This document shows positions 1 through 7,652 of a stretch of 64,000 bases of DNA, piece after piece (positions within the stretch are counted from its first letter, which is position 1; each line of letters opens with the position of its first letter). A program made the position numbers and the translations under genes. Origin of the DNA: Desulfococcus sp041737845 (GTDB lineage Bacteria; Desulfobacterota; Desulfobacteria; Desulfobacterales; Desulfococcaceae). The DNA lies in assembly GCF_041737845.1 (NCBI RefSeq), contig NZ_JBGSQX010000160.1:1-64000 (forward strand), given 5' to 3'. The notes beneath the pieces are model-generated. The model had not been told where the DNA came from. It saw only the letters and a list, made by a program, of their open reading frames with translations, and made no database searches.

Positions 1-370
1 GGGCGCCGGCGCCCCTGGCCCCGGCCGCCCGGAAGATCTCCGCGGCCAGGCGGGGCCGGGTCGTGGTCATATCCACCAGGACCTTGCCGGCCGAGGCCCC
101 CGCGAGAACGCCCGCATCCCCGAAATAGACCGACCGGACATCCTCGGGGGTGCCGACCATGGTGAATATCACATCTGCGGCCCTGGCAACCGCCGCCGGG
201 GAATCGGCCCACGACGCCCCCCGGGCGATCATGGGCGCCGCCTTTTCACGGGTGCGGCTGTGGACCACGGCCTCAAATCCCCTGTCCATCAAGTGTTTAC
301 ACATCCAGCCGCCCATCACGCCGGTTCCGATCCATCCGATCCGGGTCTTCCCTGCTTCCATAGGGTTCAT
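1..370 (-). CDS. Beta-hydroxyacid dehydrogenase, 3-hydroxyisobutyrate dehydrogenase family (partial, C-terminus off the left edge)
   Basis: The frame opens at the ATG ending at 370 and stays open to base 1, giving about 123 N-terminal residues. Residues 15-20 form the GxGxMG dinucleotide-binding loop (GTGVMG) directly after a hydrophobic beta strand, and the DMTTTRP stretch near residue 100 matches the conserved DxSTxxP strand of the family. Members are soluble NAD(P)-dependent oxidoreductases acting on small 3-hydroxyacids or on aldehydes such as glyoxylate and succinic semialdehyde. Substrate-deciding residues and the catalytic Lys lie beyond the window, so the substrate is unknown. The gene is divergent from serA. 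Confidence 0.85.
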   Translation of the reverse strand, partial: MNPMEAGKTRIGWIGTGVMGGWMCKHLMDRGFEAVVHSRTREKAAPMIARGASWADSPAAVARAADVIFTMVGTPEDVRSVYFGDAGVLAGASAGKVLVDMTTTRPRLAAEIFRAAGARGAGA

Positions 371-516
371 GACGCCTCCGTTTTTCTCTCGTGGGTTCCA
401 AAGAAATGGCATCCGATGTTGTTTCTCTCCCATATACCTGAAACGTTTTGATATTTAAATTGTTATTTTCCTGAACCGCCCGAATCCGCCGGTTTTGAAG
501 GATTCCATCTTTGTGC

Positions 517-544
517 TTGACAAAACGCCCGGGATTTATATTCT
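517..544 (+). promoter_or_regulatory. Predicted sigma70-type promoter upstream of serA
   Basis: A perfect -35 hexamer TTGACA lies at 517-522 and TATTCT at 539-544, separated by 16 bp. It reads toward serA, and the repeat element at 636-782 lies between it and the start codon. Confidence 0.5.
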
Positions 545-625
545 CCTGTCTTCTGACGGTCCCGTAAAATCGGACAAGAAATCCATATTCGGAGGTTATC
601 GGGCAGTGCCGTTCTGTTCACATGG

Positions 626-792
626 AATGGTTGATGGATTTGCAAAAAGTCGATTTTCAGACGGTTTTTTAAAAAGGCCGAGATACGGCTTGCGAATCCC
701 GAGGAATGAGGCGTACGCAGGGTACGCCGCAGTGACGAGGGAGGAAGCGTAACGCAGATATCGGCCTTTTTGCGAAACCGTCAATGGTTGAT
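626..792. repeat. MITE-like inverted-repeat element with flanking 10-bp direct repeat
   Basis: AATGGTTGAT occurs at 626-635 and again at 783-792, bracketing 147 bp. The inner segment begins with GCAAAAAG-TCGAT-like sequence and ends with its imperfect complement (ATCGGCCTTTTTGC near 757-773). A second arm, GACGGTTTTTTAAAAAGGCC from 660, pairs with the right end (GGCCTTTTTGCGAAACCGTC to 782). A perfect small hairpin GCGTAC-GCAGG-GTACGC sits in the middle. It has no coding capacity. The layout resembles a non-autonomous miniature element with a target-site duplication; the family is not recognised. Confidence 0.65.
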
Positions 793-827
793 ATTCTGGT
801 CATATTTGGAGCGAAGGGGAAAAAGGA

Positions 828-2423
828 ATGAAAGTACTGGTAAGCGACAACCTGGGTGAGGTTGGGGTTCAGATGTTTCGGGAGGCGGACGGCATTGATG
901 TCGACGTCAAAACAGGCCTTTCGCCGGAAGCGCTCAAGGCCGTCATCGGAGACTATGAAGCCCTGGTCATCCGCAGCGCGACGAAAGTAACCGAAGAACT
1001 GCTGGAAGCGGGCCGTCGGCTGAAGGTTGTCGGAAGGGCCGGGATCGGTCTGGACAACGTCGATATCCCGGCGGCGACCAAACGGGGCATCGTGGTGATG
1101 AATACCCCGACCGGCAACGTCGTGACCACCGCGGAGCATGCCATCGCCATGATGCTTGCCCTCTCGCGAAACATTCCCCGCGGCACCGCCACCCTTAAAG
1201 CGGGCATCTGGGACAAAAAGAAGCTCCAGGGCCGGGAGATCTTCAACAAGGTCCTGGGCGTCGTCGGTTTCGGGAAAATCGGCTCCATCGTTGCCGACCG
1301 GGCCAGGGGCCTCAAGATGCAGGTCATCGTCCACGACCCCTTCGTCACGCCCGAACGGATCAAAAAAGACGGCTTCGAGCCGGTTTCCATGGATGAACTC
1401 TACCGGAGGTCCGATTACATCACCATTCATGTGCCGAAGCTCAAGGACACCGTCGGGTTCATCAACAAAGGCGCCTTCGATAAAATGAAAGACGGCGTGA
1501 TGATCGTCAACTGCGCCCGCGGCGGCATCGTCAACGAGGCCGATCTTCACGACGCCATGAAGTGCGGGAAGGTTTCAGGCGCCGCCCTGGACGTTTTTGA
1601 AACGGAACCCCCTGAAAACTCGCCCCTCTTCGAATTGGACAACTTCATCTGCACCCCGCACCTGGGGGCGTCGACCAAGGAGGCCCAGACCAATGTCGCC
1701 GTCGCTGTGGCGCAGCAGATCATCGATTACCTCAGCACCGGCACCATCGTGAACGCTGTCAACGTCCCCTCGGTCACCGGCGAACTGCTTGCAAAGCTGC
1801 GCCCCCTTCTGGCGCTGGGAGACCGCATGGGGTGCCTCATGTCCCAGCTCATCTGCGGCCCCGTCAAGTCCGTCACCATCGAGTACATGGGAGACTTCCA
1901 GGGGCTCGACCTGTCGCCGGTCTCCACCGCCATCATCAAAGGGCTCCTCGCGCCGATGATCAAAGATATGGTCAATTCGGTCAACGCGCCCATCATCGCC
2001 AAGGACCGCGGCATCAAGGTCTCTGAAACCAACAGCGCCGACGCCGAGGATTACATCAATCTGATCCGGCTCACGACGGAGACGACGGAGATGAGCATGT
2101 CCCTCGCCGGGACCGTCTTCGGCAAAAACGATCCGCGCATTGTCAGGATCAACAATTTCCGCCTGGAAATGACGCCTCACGGTCATTCCGCCATCATTCA
2201 CAATCTCGACAAGCCGGGCGCCATCGGCAGCATCGGGATGACCCTCGGCAAGAACAACATTAACATCGGGCGCATGCAGGTCGGACAGGAGCAGGTCGGC
2301 GAAGGCGAGGACGGCGACCGAAACATCATCTTCCTCGAAACCGACACGCCGATTCCCCCCGCAGTGGTTGAGGAGCTTCGAAGCCTGGCCCTGGTGAAAA
2401 TCGTCATCCCCCTGGAACTGTAA
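828..2423 (+). CDS. serA: D-3-phosphoglycerate dehydrogenase
   Basis: Catalyses the NAD-dependent oxidation of 3-phosphoglycerate to 3-phosphohydroxypyruvate, the first step of serine synthesis, in the cytosol. At 531 residues it is the long form. The substrate and Rossmann domains come first, with the dinucleotide loop at 146-152 (VGFGKIG) and the catalytic Arg231, Glu260 and His278 in their usual contexts (NCARGGIVN, FETEPP, TPHLG). An intervening domain spans about 320-450 and a C-terminal ACT domain about 455-531. The ACT domain is the usual site of serine feedback in this form. GGGGAAAAAGGA just upstream supports the ATG start. A predicted promoter lies about 285 bp upstream, beyond an inserted repeat element. 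Confidence 0.97.
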   Translation: MKVLVSDNLGEVGVQMFREADGIDVDVKTGLSPEALKAVIGDYEALVIRSATKVTEELLEAGRRLKVVGRAGIGLDNVDIPAATKRGIVVMNTPTGNVVTTAEHAIAMMLALSRNIPRGTATLKAGIWDKKKLQGREIFNKVLGVVGFGKIGSIVADRARGLKMQVIVHDPFVTPERIKKDGFEPVSMDELYRRSDYITIHVPKLKDTVGFINKGAFDKMKDGVMIVNCARGGIVNEADLHDAMKCGKVSGAALDVFETEPPENSPLFELDNFICTPHLGASTKEAQTNVAVAVAQQIIDYLSTGTIVNAVNVPSVTGELLAKLRPLLALGDRMGCLMSQLICGPVKSVTIEYMGDFQGLDLSPVSTAIIKGLLAPMIKDMVNSVNAPIIAKDRGIKVSETNSADAEDYINLIRLTTETTEMSMSLAGTVFGKNDPRIVRINNFRLEMTPHGHSAIIHNLDKPGAIGSIGMTLGKNNINIGRMQVGQEQVGEGEDGDRNIIFLETDTPIPPAVVEELRSLALVKIVIPLEL

Positions 2424-2513
2424 CCCGATGATCCTGCTCCGGGCGGTATTCCAGAGATGGCGCGCCGCCCGGACCGCGATCCCAACCGCATGTCAACCAT
2501 GAAGGAGGTCGAA

Positions 2514-2870
2514 ATGGCTGAGGAAAAAGACAAGACGGCTGAAGCACCGTCTTCCGAACGGAAATCCGATGCCCAGATGGCCAGGGAATACGAAGCCGCC
2601 AGACTGGAACAGGGAACGATTCCTTTTCCGAAGATTGATTTCTCCATGTTCCTCTTCTCTCTCAATTCCTCGGTTCTTGTCCACATGGGGGTGCTGGATG
2701 ATCCGGCGGCCGGCAAGAAAAGCAAAAACCTGACGGCGGCGAAGCAGACCATCGACATCCTGGGGATGCTCGAAGAGAAAACCCGCGGAAACCTGACCGA
2801 CCAGGAACGGGATATGCTGAGGCACATCCTCTACGACTTGCGGATGATCTACGTCCGGGAAGCGGGATGA
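2514..2870 (+). CDS. DUF1844 domain protein
   Basis: A small soluble protein of 118 residues with a charged N-terminus (Lys, Glu, Asp and Ser rich to about residue 30). The DUF1844 core follows, with the characteristic FSMFLFSLNSSVLVHMG segment, and it ends in a helical stretch with DLRMIYV. The frame is open from 2457, but AGGAGGTCGAA lies directly before the ATG at 2514, which is chosen as the start. The family has no established function. It sits between serA and the HtrA protease with short gaps and is probably co-transcribed with them. Confidence 0.85.
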   Translation: MAEEKDKTAEAPSSERKSDAQMAREYEAARLEQGTIPFPKIDFSMFLFSLNSSVLVHMGVLDDPAAGKKSKNLTAAKQTIDILGMLEEKTRGNLTDQERDMLRHILYDLRMIYVREAG

Positions 2871-2916
2871 ATCGGCCCACCTGCCCGTCATCATCATTAC
2901 GACAGGATCGCTCGAC

Positions 2917-4344
2917 ATGAAGATCAAATCCCTCCCATGGCTTCTGCTGCTCATCGCATGGACGGCGGTCCTGCCGGCCCGGGGCGCAGGGGATGAGGCC
3001 CCGCCCGCCAGGGTTCGGAACCCGCTTGAAAGCTTCAGCGACATTGCCAGATCCATCGGGCCTTCGATTGTCAATATCCGGGCGGAAAACATCACCGGAA
3101 GCGACGGCGGGACTCAGCCCAGCACGGGCCCGCAGCATTTCGAGGAAGAAGACCCGCTGGATACCTTCGAAAAATATTTCGGAGAAGATCCCCGTAAAGC
3201 CTTCAAGCAGCAAAGCCTTGGGTCTGGTTTCGTCATTGATGAAAAAGGCTATATCGTGACCAACAATCACGTCATCGAAACGGCCGCTGAAATCCAGGTC
3301 CGCCTGAGCGACGGCAAGGAATACGGCGCCGAGATCGTCGGGCGGGATCCCAACACGGACCTGGCCCTGATCCGGGTATCCTCCCCCACAGGGCTTCCCG
3401 CAGTGGAGTTCGGCGACTCCGACCTTCTTGAGGTCGGACAGTGGGTCGTGGCCATCGGAAACCCCTTCGGTCTGGAGCATACGGTGACCGCGGGCATCGT
3501 CAGCGCCAAAGGCCGCGTCATCGGATCGGGTCCCTACGACGATTTCATCCAGACGGATGCCTCCATCAATCCGGGAAACAGCGGCGGGCCCCTGATCAAC
3601 CTGGACGGCAAGGTCGTCGGCATCAACACCGCCATCATCTCCAATGCCCAGGGCATCGGCTTTGCCGTTCCCATCAATCTGGCCAAGGGGATTATCGATC
3701 AGCTCAAACAGAGCGGGGAAGTCACCCGGGGCTGGCTGGGCGTGGCCATCCAGGACATCACCCCGGAAATGGCGGATTATCAAGGCATCCAGGGCAAGAC
3801 CGGCGTCCTCGTGACGGAAGTCTTCGAAGGGGACCCCGCCGCGCTGAGCGGCATCCGCGCCAGGGATGTGATCCTCTCCGTCAACGGCATCCCCGTGGCG
3901 ACCACCCGTGACCTGACCCGCACCATCGCAGGCATCCAGGTGGGAAACACCGCACGCATCGAGGCGGTGAGAGACCGCGAAACCCGGGCCTTCGAGGTGA
4001 CCATCGCCAAACGAGACGAGACGGCCATAGCCGCGAGATCCGGCGGAGAGGGTCGAACGGAAGATGGTCTTGGCATTCAGGTGACCGCTCTGACCCCCGA
4101 AATCGCCCTTCGGCTCAACATGGCCGCCGAGGGCGGCGTCATCATCACGGATATCGCCGCGGAGAGCAAGGCCGAGGATGCCGGTTTCCAGGCCGGGGAT
4201 GTGGTCAAAGAGATCAATCATGATGCCGTCGCAACGGTCAGGGACTATCACGATCGGGTTGCCGGGGCTGCCGCCGGCGAAACGCTTCAGTTCTTCATCC
4301 GCAGGTCCGGTCAGGGCTTCATCGTCATCAAAATAACCAAATAG
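2917..4344 (+). CDS. Periplasmic serine protease/chaperone of the HtrA (DegP/DegQ) family
   Basis: Degrades or refolds damaged envelope proteins in the periplasm. The 475-residue protein starts with a cleavable signal peptide (about residues 1-24, hydrophobic WLLLLIAWTAVL, then ARGA). The trypsin-like domain has the full triad: His118 (TNNHVI), Asp148 (NTDLALIRV) and Ser222 (GNSGGPL). Two PDZ domains follow at about 270-360 and 385-470, which is the Do-type layout. A loop rich in Gly, Thr and acidic residues at 60-95 corresponds to the LA loop. The sequence does not separate DegP from DegQ or MucD. It lies 46 bp after the DUF1844 gene. Confidence 0.95.
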   Translation: MKIKSLPWLLLLIAWTAVLPARGAGDEAPPARVRNPLESFSDIARSIGPSIVNIRAENITGSDGGTQPSTGPQHFEEEDPLDTFEKYFGEDPRKAFKQQSLGSGFVIDEKGYIVTNNHVIETAAEIQVRLSDGKEYGAEIVGRDPNTDLALIRVSSPTGLPAVEFGDSDLLEVGQWVVAIGNPFGLEHTVTAGIVSAKGRVIGSGPYDDFIQTDASINPGNSGGPLINLDGKVVGINTAIISNAQGIGFAVPINLAKGIIDQLKQSGEVTRGWLGVAIQDITPEMADYQGIQGKTGVLVTEVFEGDPAALSGIRARDVILSVNGIPVATTRDLTRTIAGIQVGNTARIEAVRDRETRAFEVTIAKRDETAIAARSGGEGRTEDGLGIQVTALTPEIALRLNMAAEGGVIITDIAAESKAEDAGFQAGDVVKEINHDAVATVRDYHDRVAGAAAGETLQFFIRRSGQGFIVIKITK

Positions 4345-4364
4345 GTGGCCGACAGGCCGATGCC

Positions 4365-5252
4365 ATGAAAAACCGCCTGCAACATGATGCCGCAATGCTC
4401 CGGGTGCAGTCGCCTGCCAAGATCAACCTGTTTCTTCACGTCACGGCAAAGCGTCCAGACGGGTATCACGATCTTTACAGCCTGATGTGCCCAATAACGC
4501 TTTCCGACACCTTGACACTGACCTTTGGACATCAGGGCGTCGGGCTGACGTGCGACCACCCCGGGGTTCCGTCGGATGAGCGCAACCTGGCATGGCGGGC
4601 GGCGGCCCTTTTCCTCGACCGGATGCCCTCCGGAGAGGGCGTCCACATCCTGCTCGAAAAACGGATCCCGGTGTCGGCCGGTCTTGGCGGCGGCAGCAGC
4701 AATGCCGCAGCCGTGCTGACCGCGCTGAACCGAAGGTCCGGATGCCCGTTTTCTTTGAAAATACTGATGGAGATGGGGCGGTCTCTGGGCGCCGATGTAC
4801 CCTTTTTTCTCCTCAATCGGCCGGCCATCGCGGAGGGCATCGGAGACCGACTGACGGCTTATGACCGACTCGATCGGTTTTTTCTTGTATTGTTGGGGTT
4901 TTCCTTCGGCGTGTCGACTGCGAATGTCTACAAAAACCTCAATTTGGGATTGACAAAATGTAAAAAAGCCAATACAAGTTTTCCCCTTGAGAAAGGGCAA
5001 GATTTTGACATTTTGCAATATCTGTGCAACGATCTCGAAACGGTAACGATCCATGAATTCCCGGAAATTGATGCGGCAAAGGCCGCCCTCATGAAGCATG
5101 GATCGGCCGGGGCATTGATGTCTGGCAGCGGACCGACGGTTTTCGGGCTTTTCCACACGGCCGAAAAGAGAGACCATGCGCTGGCATCGCTTTCAGCCAT
5201 GGGGAACTGGCGGGCCTATTCCGCAGAGTTGATGGTTCGGCCCATCGAATAG
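4365..5252 (+). CDS. ispE: 4-diphosphocytidyl-2-C-methyl-D-erythritol kinase
   Basis: The ATP-dependent kinase of the non-mevalonate (MEP) isoprenoid pathway, phosphorylating CDP-methylerythritol. This GHMP-family protein has 295 residues. PAKINLFLHV near residues 17-26 is the family N-terminal signature, the ATP loop PVSAGLGGGSSNAAA lies near 102-116, and the C-terminal GSGPTVFG motif is present near 249-256. A second in-frame ATG at 4395 is a possible alternative start. The order ispE - tRNA-Gln - prs - rplY - pth follows on the same strand. Confidence 0.96.
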   Translation: MKNRLQHDAAMLRVQSPAKINLFLHVTAKRPDGYHDLYSLMCPITLSDTLTLTFGHQGVGLTCDHPGVPSDERNLAWRAAALFLDRMPSGEGVHILLEKRIPVSAGLGGGSSNAAAVLTALNRRSGCPFSLKILMEMGRSLGADVPFFLLNRPAIAEGIGDRLTAYDRLDRFFLVLLGFSFGVSTANVYKNLNLGLTKCKKANTSFPLEKGQDFDILQYLCNDLETVTIHEFPEIDAAKAALMKHGSAGALMSGSGPTVFGLFHTAEKRDHALASLSAMGNWRAYSAELMVRPIE

Positions 5253-5268
5253 CCCGGCGTGGTAATCT

Positions 5269-5343
5269 TGGGGCGTCGTCAAGCGGTAAGACACAGGATT
5301 TTGGTTCCTGCATTCGGAGGTTCGAATCCTCCCGCCCCAGCCA
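5269..5343 (+). tRNA. tRNA-Gln (anticodon UUG)
   Basis: A cloverleaf folds by eye. The acceptor stem TGGGGCG pairs with CGCCCCA, the anticodon stem CAGGA/TCCTG closes the loop TTTTGGT (anticodon TTG), and the T arm is GGAGG-TTCGAAT-CCTCC. The 3' CCA is encoded at 5341-5343 after discriminator G. Confidence 0.97.
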
Positions 5344-5403
5344 ATCTTCATCGCAGCGCCGAAAACAGGCACATTAGACAGAGGGATACGGAACTGACCT
5401 GAT

Positions 5404-6345
5404 ATGAACGAGATTACAATATTCTCAGGAAACTCGAACCCTGAACTCGCCACGCGGATATGCGATTACCTCCATCTGCCCCTGGGCGGCGCCAAGGTCA
5501 AAACCTTCAGTGACGGCGAGATCCAGATCGAAATCAATGAGAATATTCGCGCAAGGGATGTTTTTGTCATCCAATCGACCTGCTCCCCGGTCAACGACAA
5601 CCTGGTGGAGCTTCTCCTGATGATCGATGCCTGCAAACGATCATCGACCAAGCGGATCACAGCGGTCATTCCCTACTACGGCTATGGCCGGCAGGATAAA
5701 AAGGTCGCTCCCCGGGTGCCCATCAGCGCAAGGCTGGTCGCCGATATGATCACGCTGGCGGGCGCCGACAGGGTCATCACCATGGACCTTCACGCAGGGC
5801 AGATTCAAGGGTTCTTCAACATTCCTGTCGACAACCTGTTTGCCACCCCGGTCCTGATAGACCACATGCGGGCCAACTTCGACCTTGAGAAGGTCATCAT
5901 CGTGTCGCCGGACGCCGGCGGCGTCGAGAGGGCAAGGGCGTTTGCCAAGCGCCTGGACGCGGGCCTGGCCATCATCGACAAGCGGCGTGAAGCGCCCAAT
6001 GAAGCCAGGGCCATGGCGGTCATCGGCAACGTCAAGGACAAGATCGCCATCGTCCTCGACGACATGGCGGACACGGCCGGAACACTGACCGAAGCAGCCG
6101 GGGCGTTGATGAAAAGCGGCGCCGAAGAGGTCTACGCCTGCTGTACGCATCCGGTATTGTCGGGGCCTGCAATCGAACGGATTCGGAATTCAGCTATCAA
6201 AAAGTTTGTCGTAACCGACACCATTCCGCTCCGGGAGGAGGCAAAGGCGTGTGACAAGATCACCGCGCTCACCATCGCGGCGCTGTTCGGGGAGGCAATT
6301 ATTCGAAGCCATCAAGGTGATTCCGTGACATCACTGTTTGTGTAG
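5404..6345 (+). CDS. prs: Ribose-phosphate pyrophosphokinase (PRPP synthetase)
   Basis: Transfers pyrophosphate from ATP to ribose 5-phosphate to make PRPP for nucleotide, His, Trp and NAD synthesis. It has the usual bacterial length (313 residues). Visible signatures are the N-terminal FSGNSNPELA, the metal/ATP segment DLHAGQIQGFF, the flexible VSPDAGG region and the PRPP loop DDMADTAGTL (usually DDMIDTAGT). It follows tRNA-Gln by 60 bp. Confidence 0.97.
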   Translation: MNEITIFSGNSNPELATRICDYLHLPLGGAKVKTFSDGEIQIEINENIRARDVFVIQSTCSPVNDNLVELLLMIDACKRSSTKRITAVIPYYGYGRQDKKVAPRVPISARLVADMITLAGADRVITMDLHAGQIQGFFNIPVDNLFATPVLIDHMRANFDLEKVIIVSPDAGGVERARAFAKRLDAGLAIIDKRREAPNEARAMAVIGNVKDKIAIVLDDMADTAGTLTEAAGALMKSGAEEVYACCTHPVLSGPAIERIRNSAIKKFVVTDTIPLREEAKACDKITALTIAALFGEAIIRSHQGDSVTSLFV

Positions 6346-6367
6346 AAAATTCTTTTATCCAGATCAC

Positions 6368-6388
6368 AACCGGTCAAAGATACCGGTT
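6368..6388 (+). other. Hairpin in the rplY leader
   Basis: A perfect 7-bp inverted repeat, AACCGGT and ACCGGTT, with a 7-nt loop lies between prs and rplY. It ends 12 nt before the GGAGG ribosome site of rplY. No U-run follows, so it does not look like a terminator; a role in translation or mRNA stability is possible but unproven. Confidence 0.4.
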
Positions 6389-6412
6389 CATCATTCATAA
6401 GGAGGCTTTTTT

Positions 6413-7039
6413 TTGGAACTCATTGAACTGAAAGCGAACGTTAGAACAGAAAGAAAGAAGGGGCCGTCCCGCCGCCTTCGTGCTGACGGCAGGATACCGG
6501 CCGTACTCTACGGTCCCGGCGCCGAAACCATTGCGCTCTCCATCGATACCACAGAGCTGGATAAGGCAATCAAAAGCAGAACCGGCAGCCAGGCCTTCTT
6601 CAACATGACGATCGAAGGCGGCGATATCAGCACCAAAACCGCCATGATCAAACACCTCCAGATTCATCCGGTGACGCGTCACATGATCCATGCCGATTTT
6701 TATGAAATTGCCATGGATCGGAAGATCCGAGCCATGGCGCCTGTTACGGTTACGGGAAAATGCATCGGTGTAGAAAACGGCGGCATGCTTCAGATCATCC
6801 GCCGGGAGCTTGAAGTCCTCTGCTTCCCCAACCAGATGCCCGAGGAAATCGAGATCGACATCACCGAACTCGACATGGGAGACTCGGTCCACATCCAGGA
6901 CATCGTCACGGAGGAAGGCATCGAATTTCCCCATGACGCGAACTTTACGGTCCTCACCATTCTGAGCGGCCGACCCGAAGAGGCAGGAGAAGGCGCCGGG
7001 GCCGAAGAGGCGGCCGGCGGATCCGAAGCCGGTGAATAA
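6413..7039 (+). CDS. rplY: 50S ribosomal protein L25, CTC form
   Basis: Binds 5S rRNA in the large subunit. The 208-residue protein is the long general-stress (CTC) form: an N-terminal L25 domain at about 1-92, including GPSRRLRADGRIPAVLYGPG, then a C-terminal TL5-like beta domain. A low-complexity acidic Gly/Ala/Glu tail starts near residue 188. Translation begins at TTG 6413, with GGAGG at 6401-6405, a 7-nt spacing; no ATG fits as well. pth follows 5 bp after the stop. Confidence 0.95.
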   Translation: MELIELKANVRTERKKGPSRRLRADGRIPAVLYGPGAETIALSIDTTELDKAIKSRTGSQAFFNMTIEGGDISTKTAMIKHLQIHPVTRHMIHADFYEIAMDRKIRAMAPVTVTGKCIGVENGGMLQIIRRELEVLCFPNQMPEEIEIDITELDMGDSVHIQDIVTEEGIEFPHDANFTVLTILSGRPEEAGEGAGAEEAAGGSEAGE

Positions 7040-7044
7040 GGTCA

Positions 7045-7635
7045 TTGGAACCGCCGAAACATCTGATCGTTGGACTCGGAAATCCGGGAGCGGCGTATGA
7101 AACCACCCGGCATAACCTCGGATTTATGGTGATAGATGACATCGCGGATGTTTATTCCGTCTCCGTCACAGAAAAGCAGCGCGATCTATGGGTGGGTTGC
7201 GGACGCATCCAGCATTGCAAGACCGTTCTGGCAAAACCGATGGCTTTTATGAACCGGAGCGGACCTCCGGTTCTTTTGCTTTTGGATAAATTAGGGCTGA
7301 AACTCGAGGAGATGCTGGTCGTCCACGACGACATCGACCTTGCGTTCGGCAGGATTAAAATCAAAGAGAAAGGAGGTCATGGGGGACATCGAGGTATCAC
7401 ATCTCTGATGGATGCCCTTGGAAGCGGTGATTTCCCGCGGCTTCGCATGGGCATCGGGCGTCCTGATCCCGACATGGATGTTTCCGATCATGTTTTGGGA
7501 AGATTCACATCGGAGGAAACGGCACAATTGGGCCGGATCATCCAAATGGGTCGGGAGGCCGCCGTTACGGTCCTTTGCAAGGGCACGAAGGAAGGTATGA
7601 ACAGGTTCAACCGCAAAACTCAAAACCTAACTTAA
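7045..7635 (+). CDS. pth: Peptidyl-tRNA hydrolase
   Basis: Releases tRNA from stalled peptidyl-tRNA. The protein has 196 residues with the N-terminal LIVGLGNPGAAYETTRHNLGF. It contains the catalytic His in TRHN, the Asn of LAKPMAFMNRSG and the HDDIDLAFG motif. The start is a TTG at 7045 with a weak AAGG before it; the homology begins within a few residues, so the site is well placed. The stop lies 17 nt before the next start codon. Confidence 0.96.
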   Translation: MEPPKHLIVGLGNPGAAYETTRHNLGFMVIDDIADVYSVSVTEKQRDLWVGCGRIQHCKTVLAKPMAFMNRSGPPVLLLLDKLGLKLEEMLVVHDDIDLAFGRIKIKEKGGHGGHRGITSLMDALGSGDFPRLRMGIGRPDPDMDVSDHVLGRFTSEETAQLGRIIQMGREAAVTVLCKGTKEGMNRFNRKTQNLT

Positions 7636-7652
7636 GTTTGGATGGAGGTAAA

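Larger units (their letters stand above)
371..827. other. Intergenic region between the dehydrogenase and serA
   Basis: This stretch has no convincing gene; the short frames in it have no ribosome site and no recognisable protein. It holds a sigma70-like promoter at 517-544 reading toward serA and an inverted-repeat element at 636-782 bounded by a 10-bp direct repeat. A purine-rich ribosome site (GGGGAAAAAGGA) immediately precedes serA. Confidence 0.7.

Noticed and set aside
2662..4395. 577-codon open frame on the minus strand
   Set aside because: Antisense to the HtrA protease, with shadow composition and no ribosome site.
6368..6388. Terminator after prs
   Set aside because: There is no T run directly after the hairpin, and it sits close to the rplY ribosome site.
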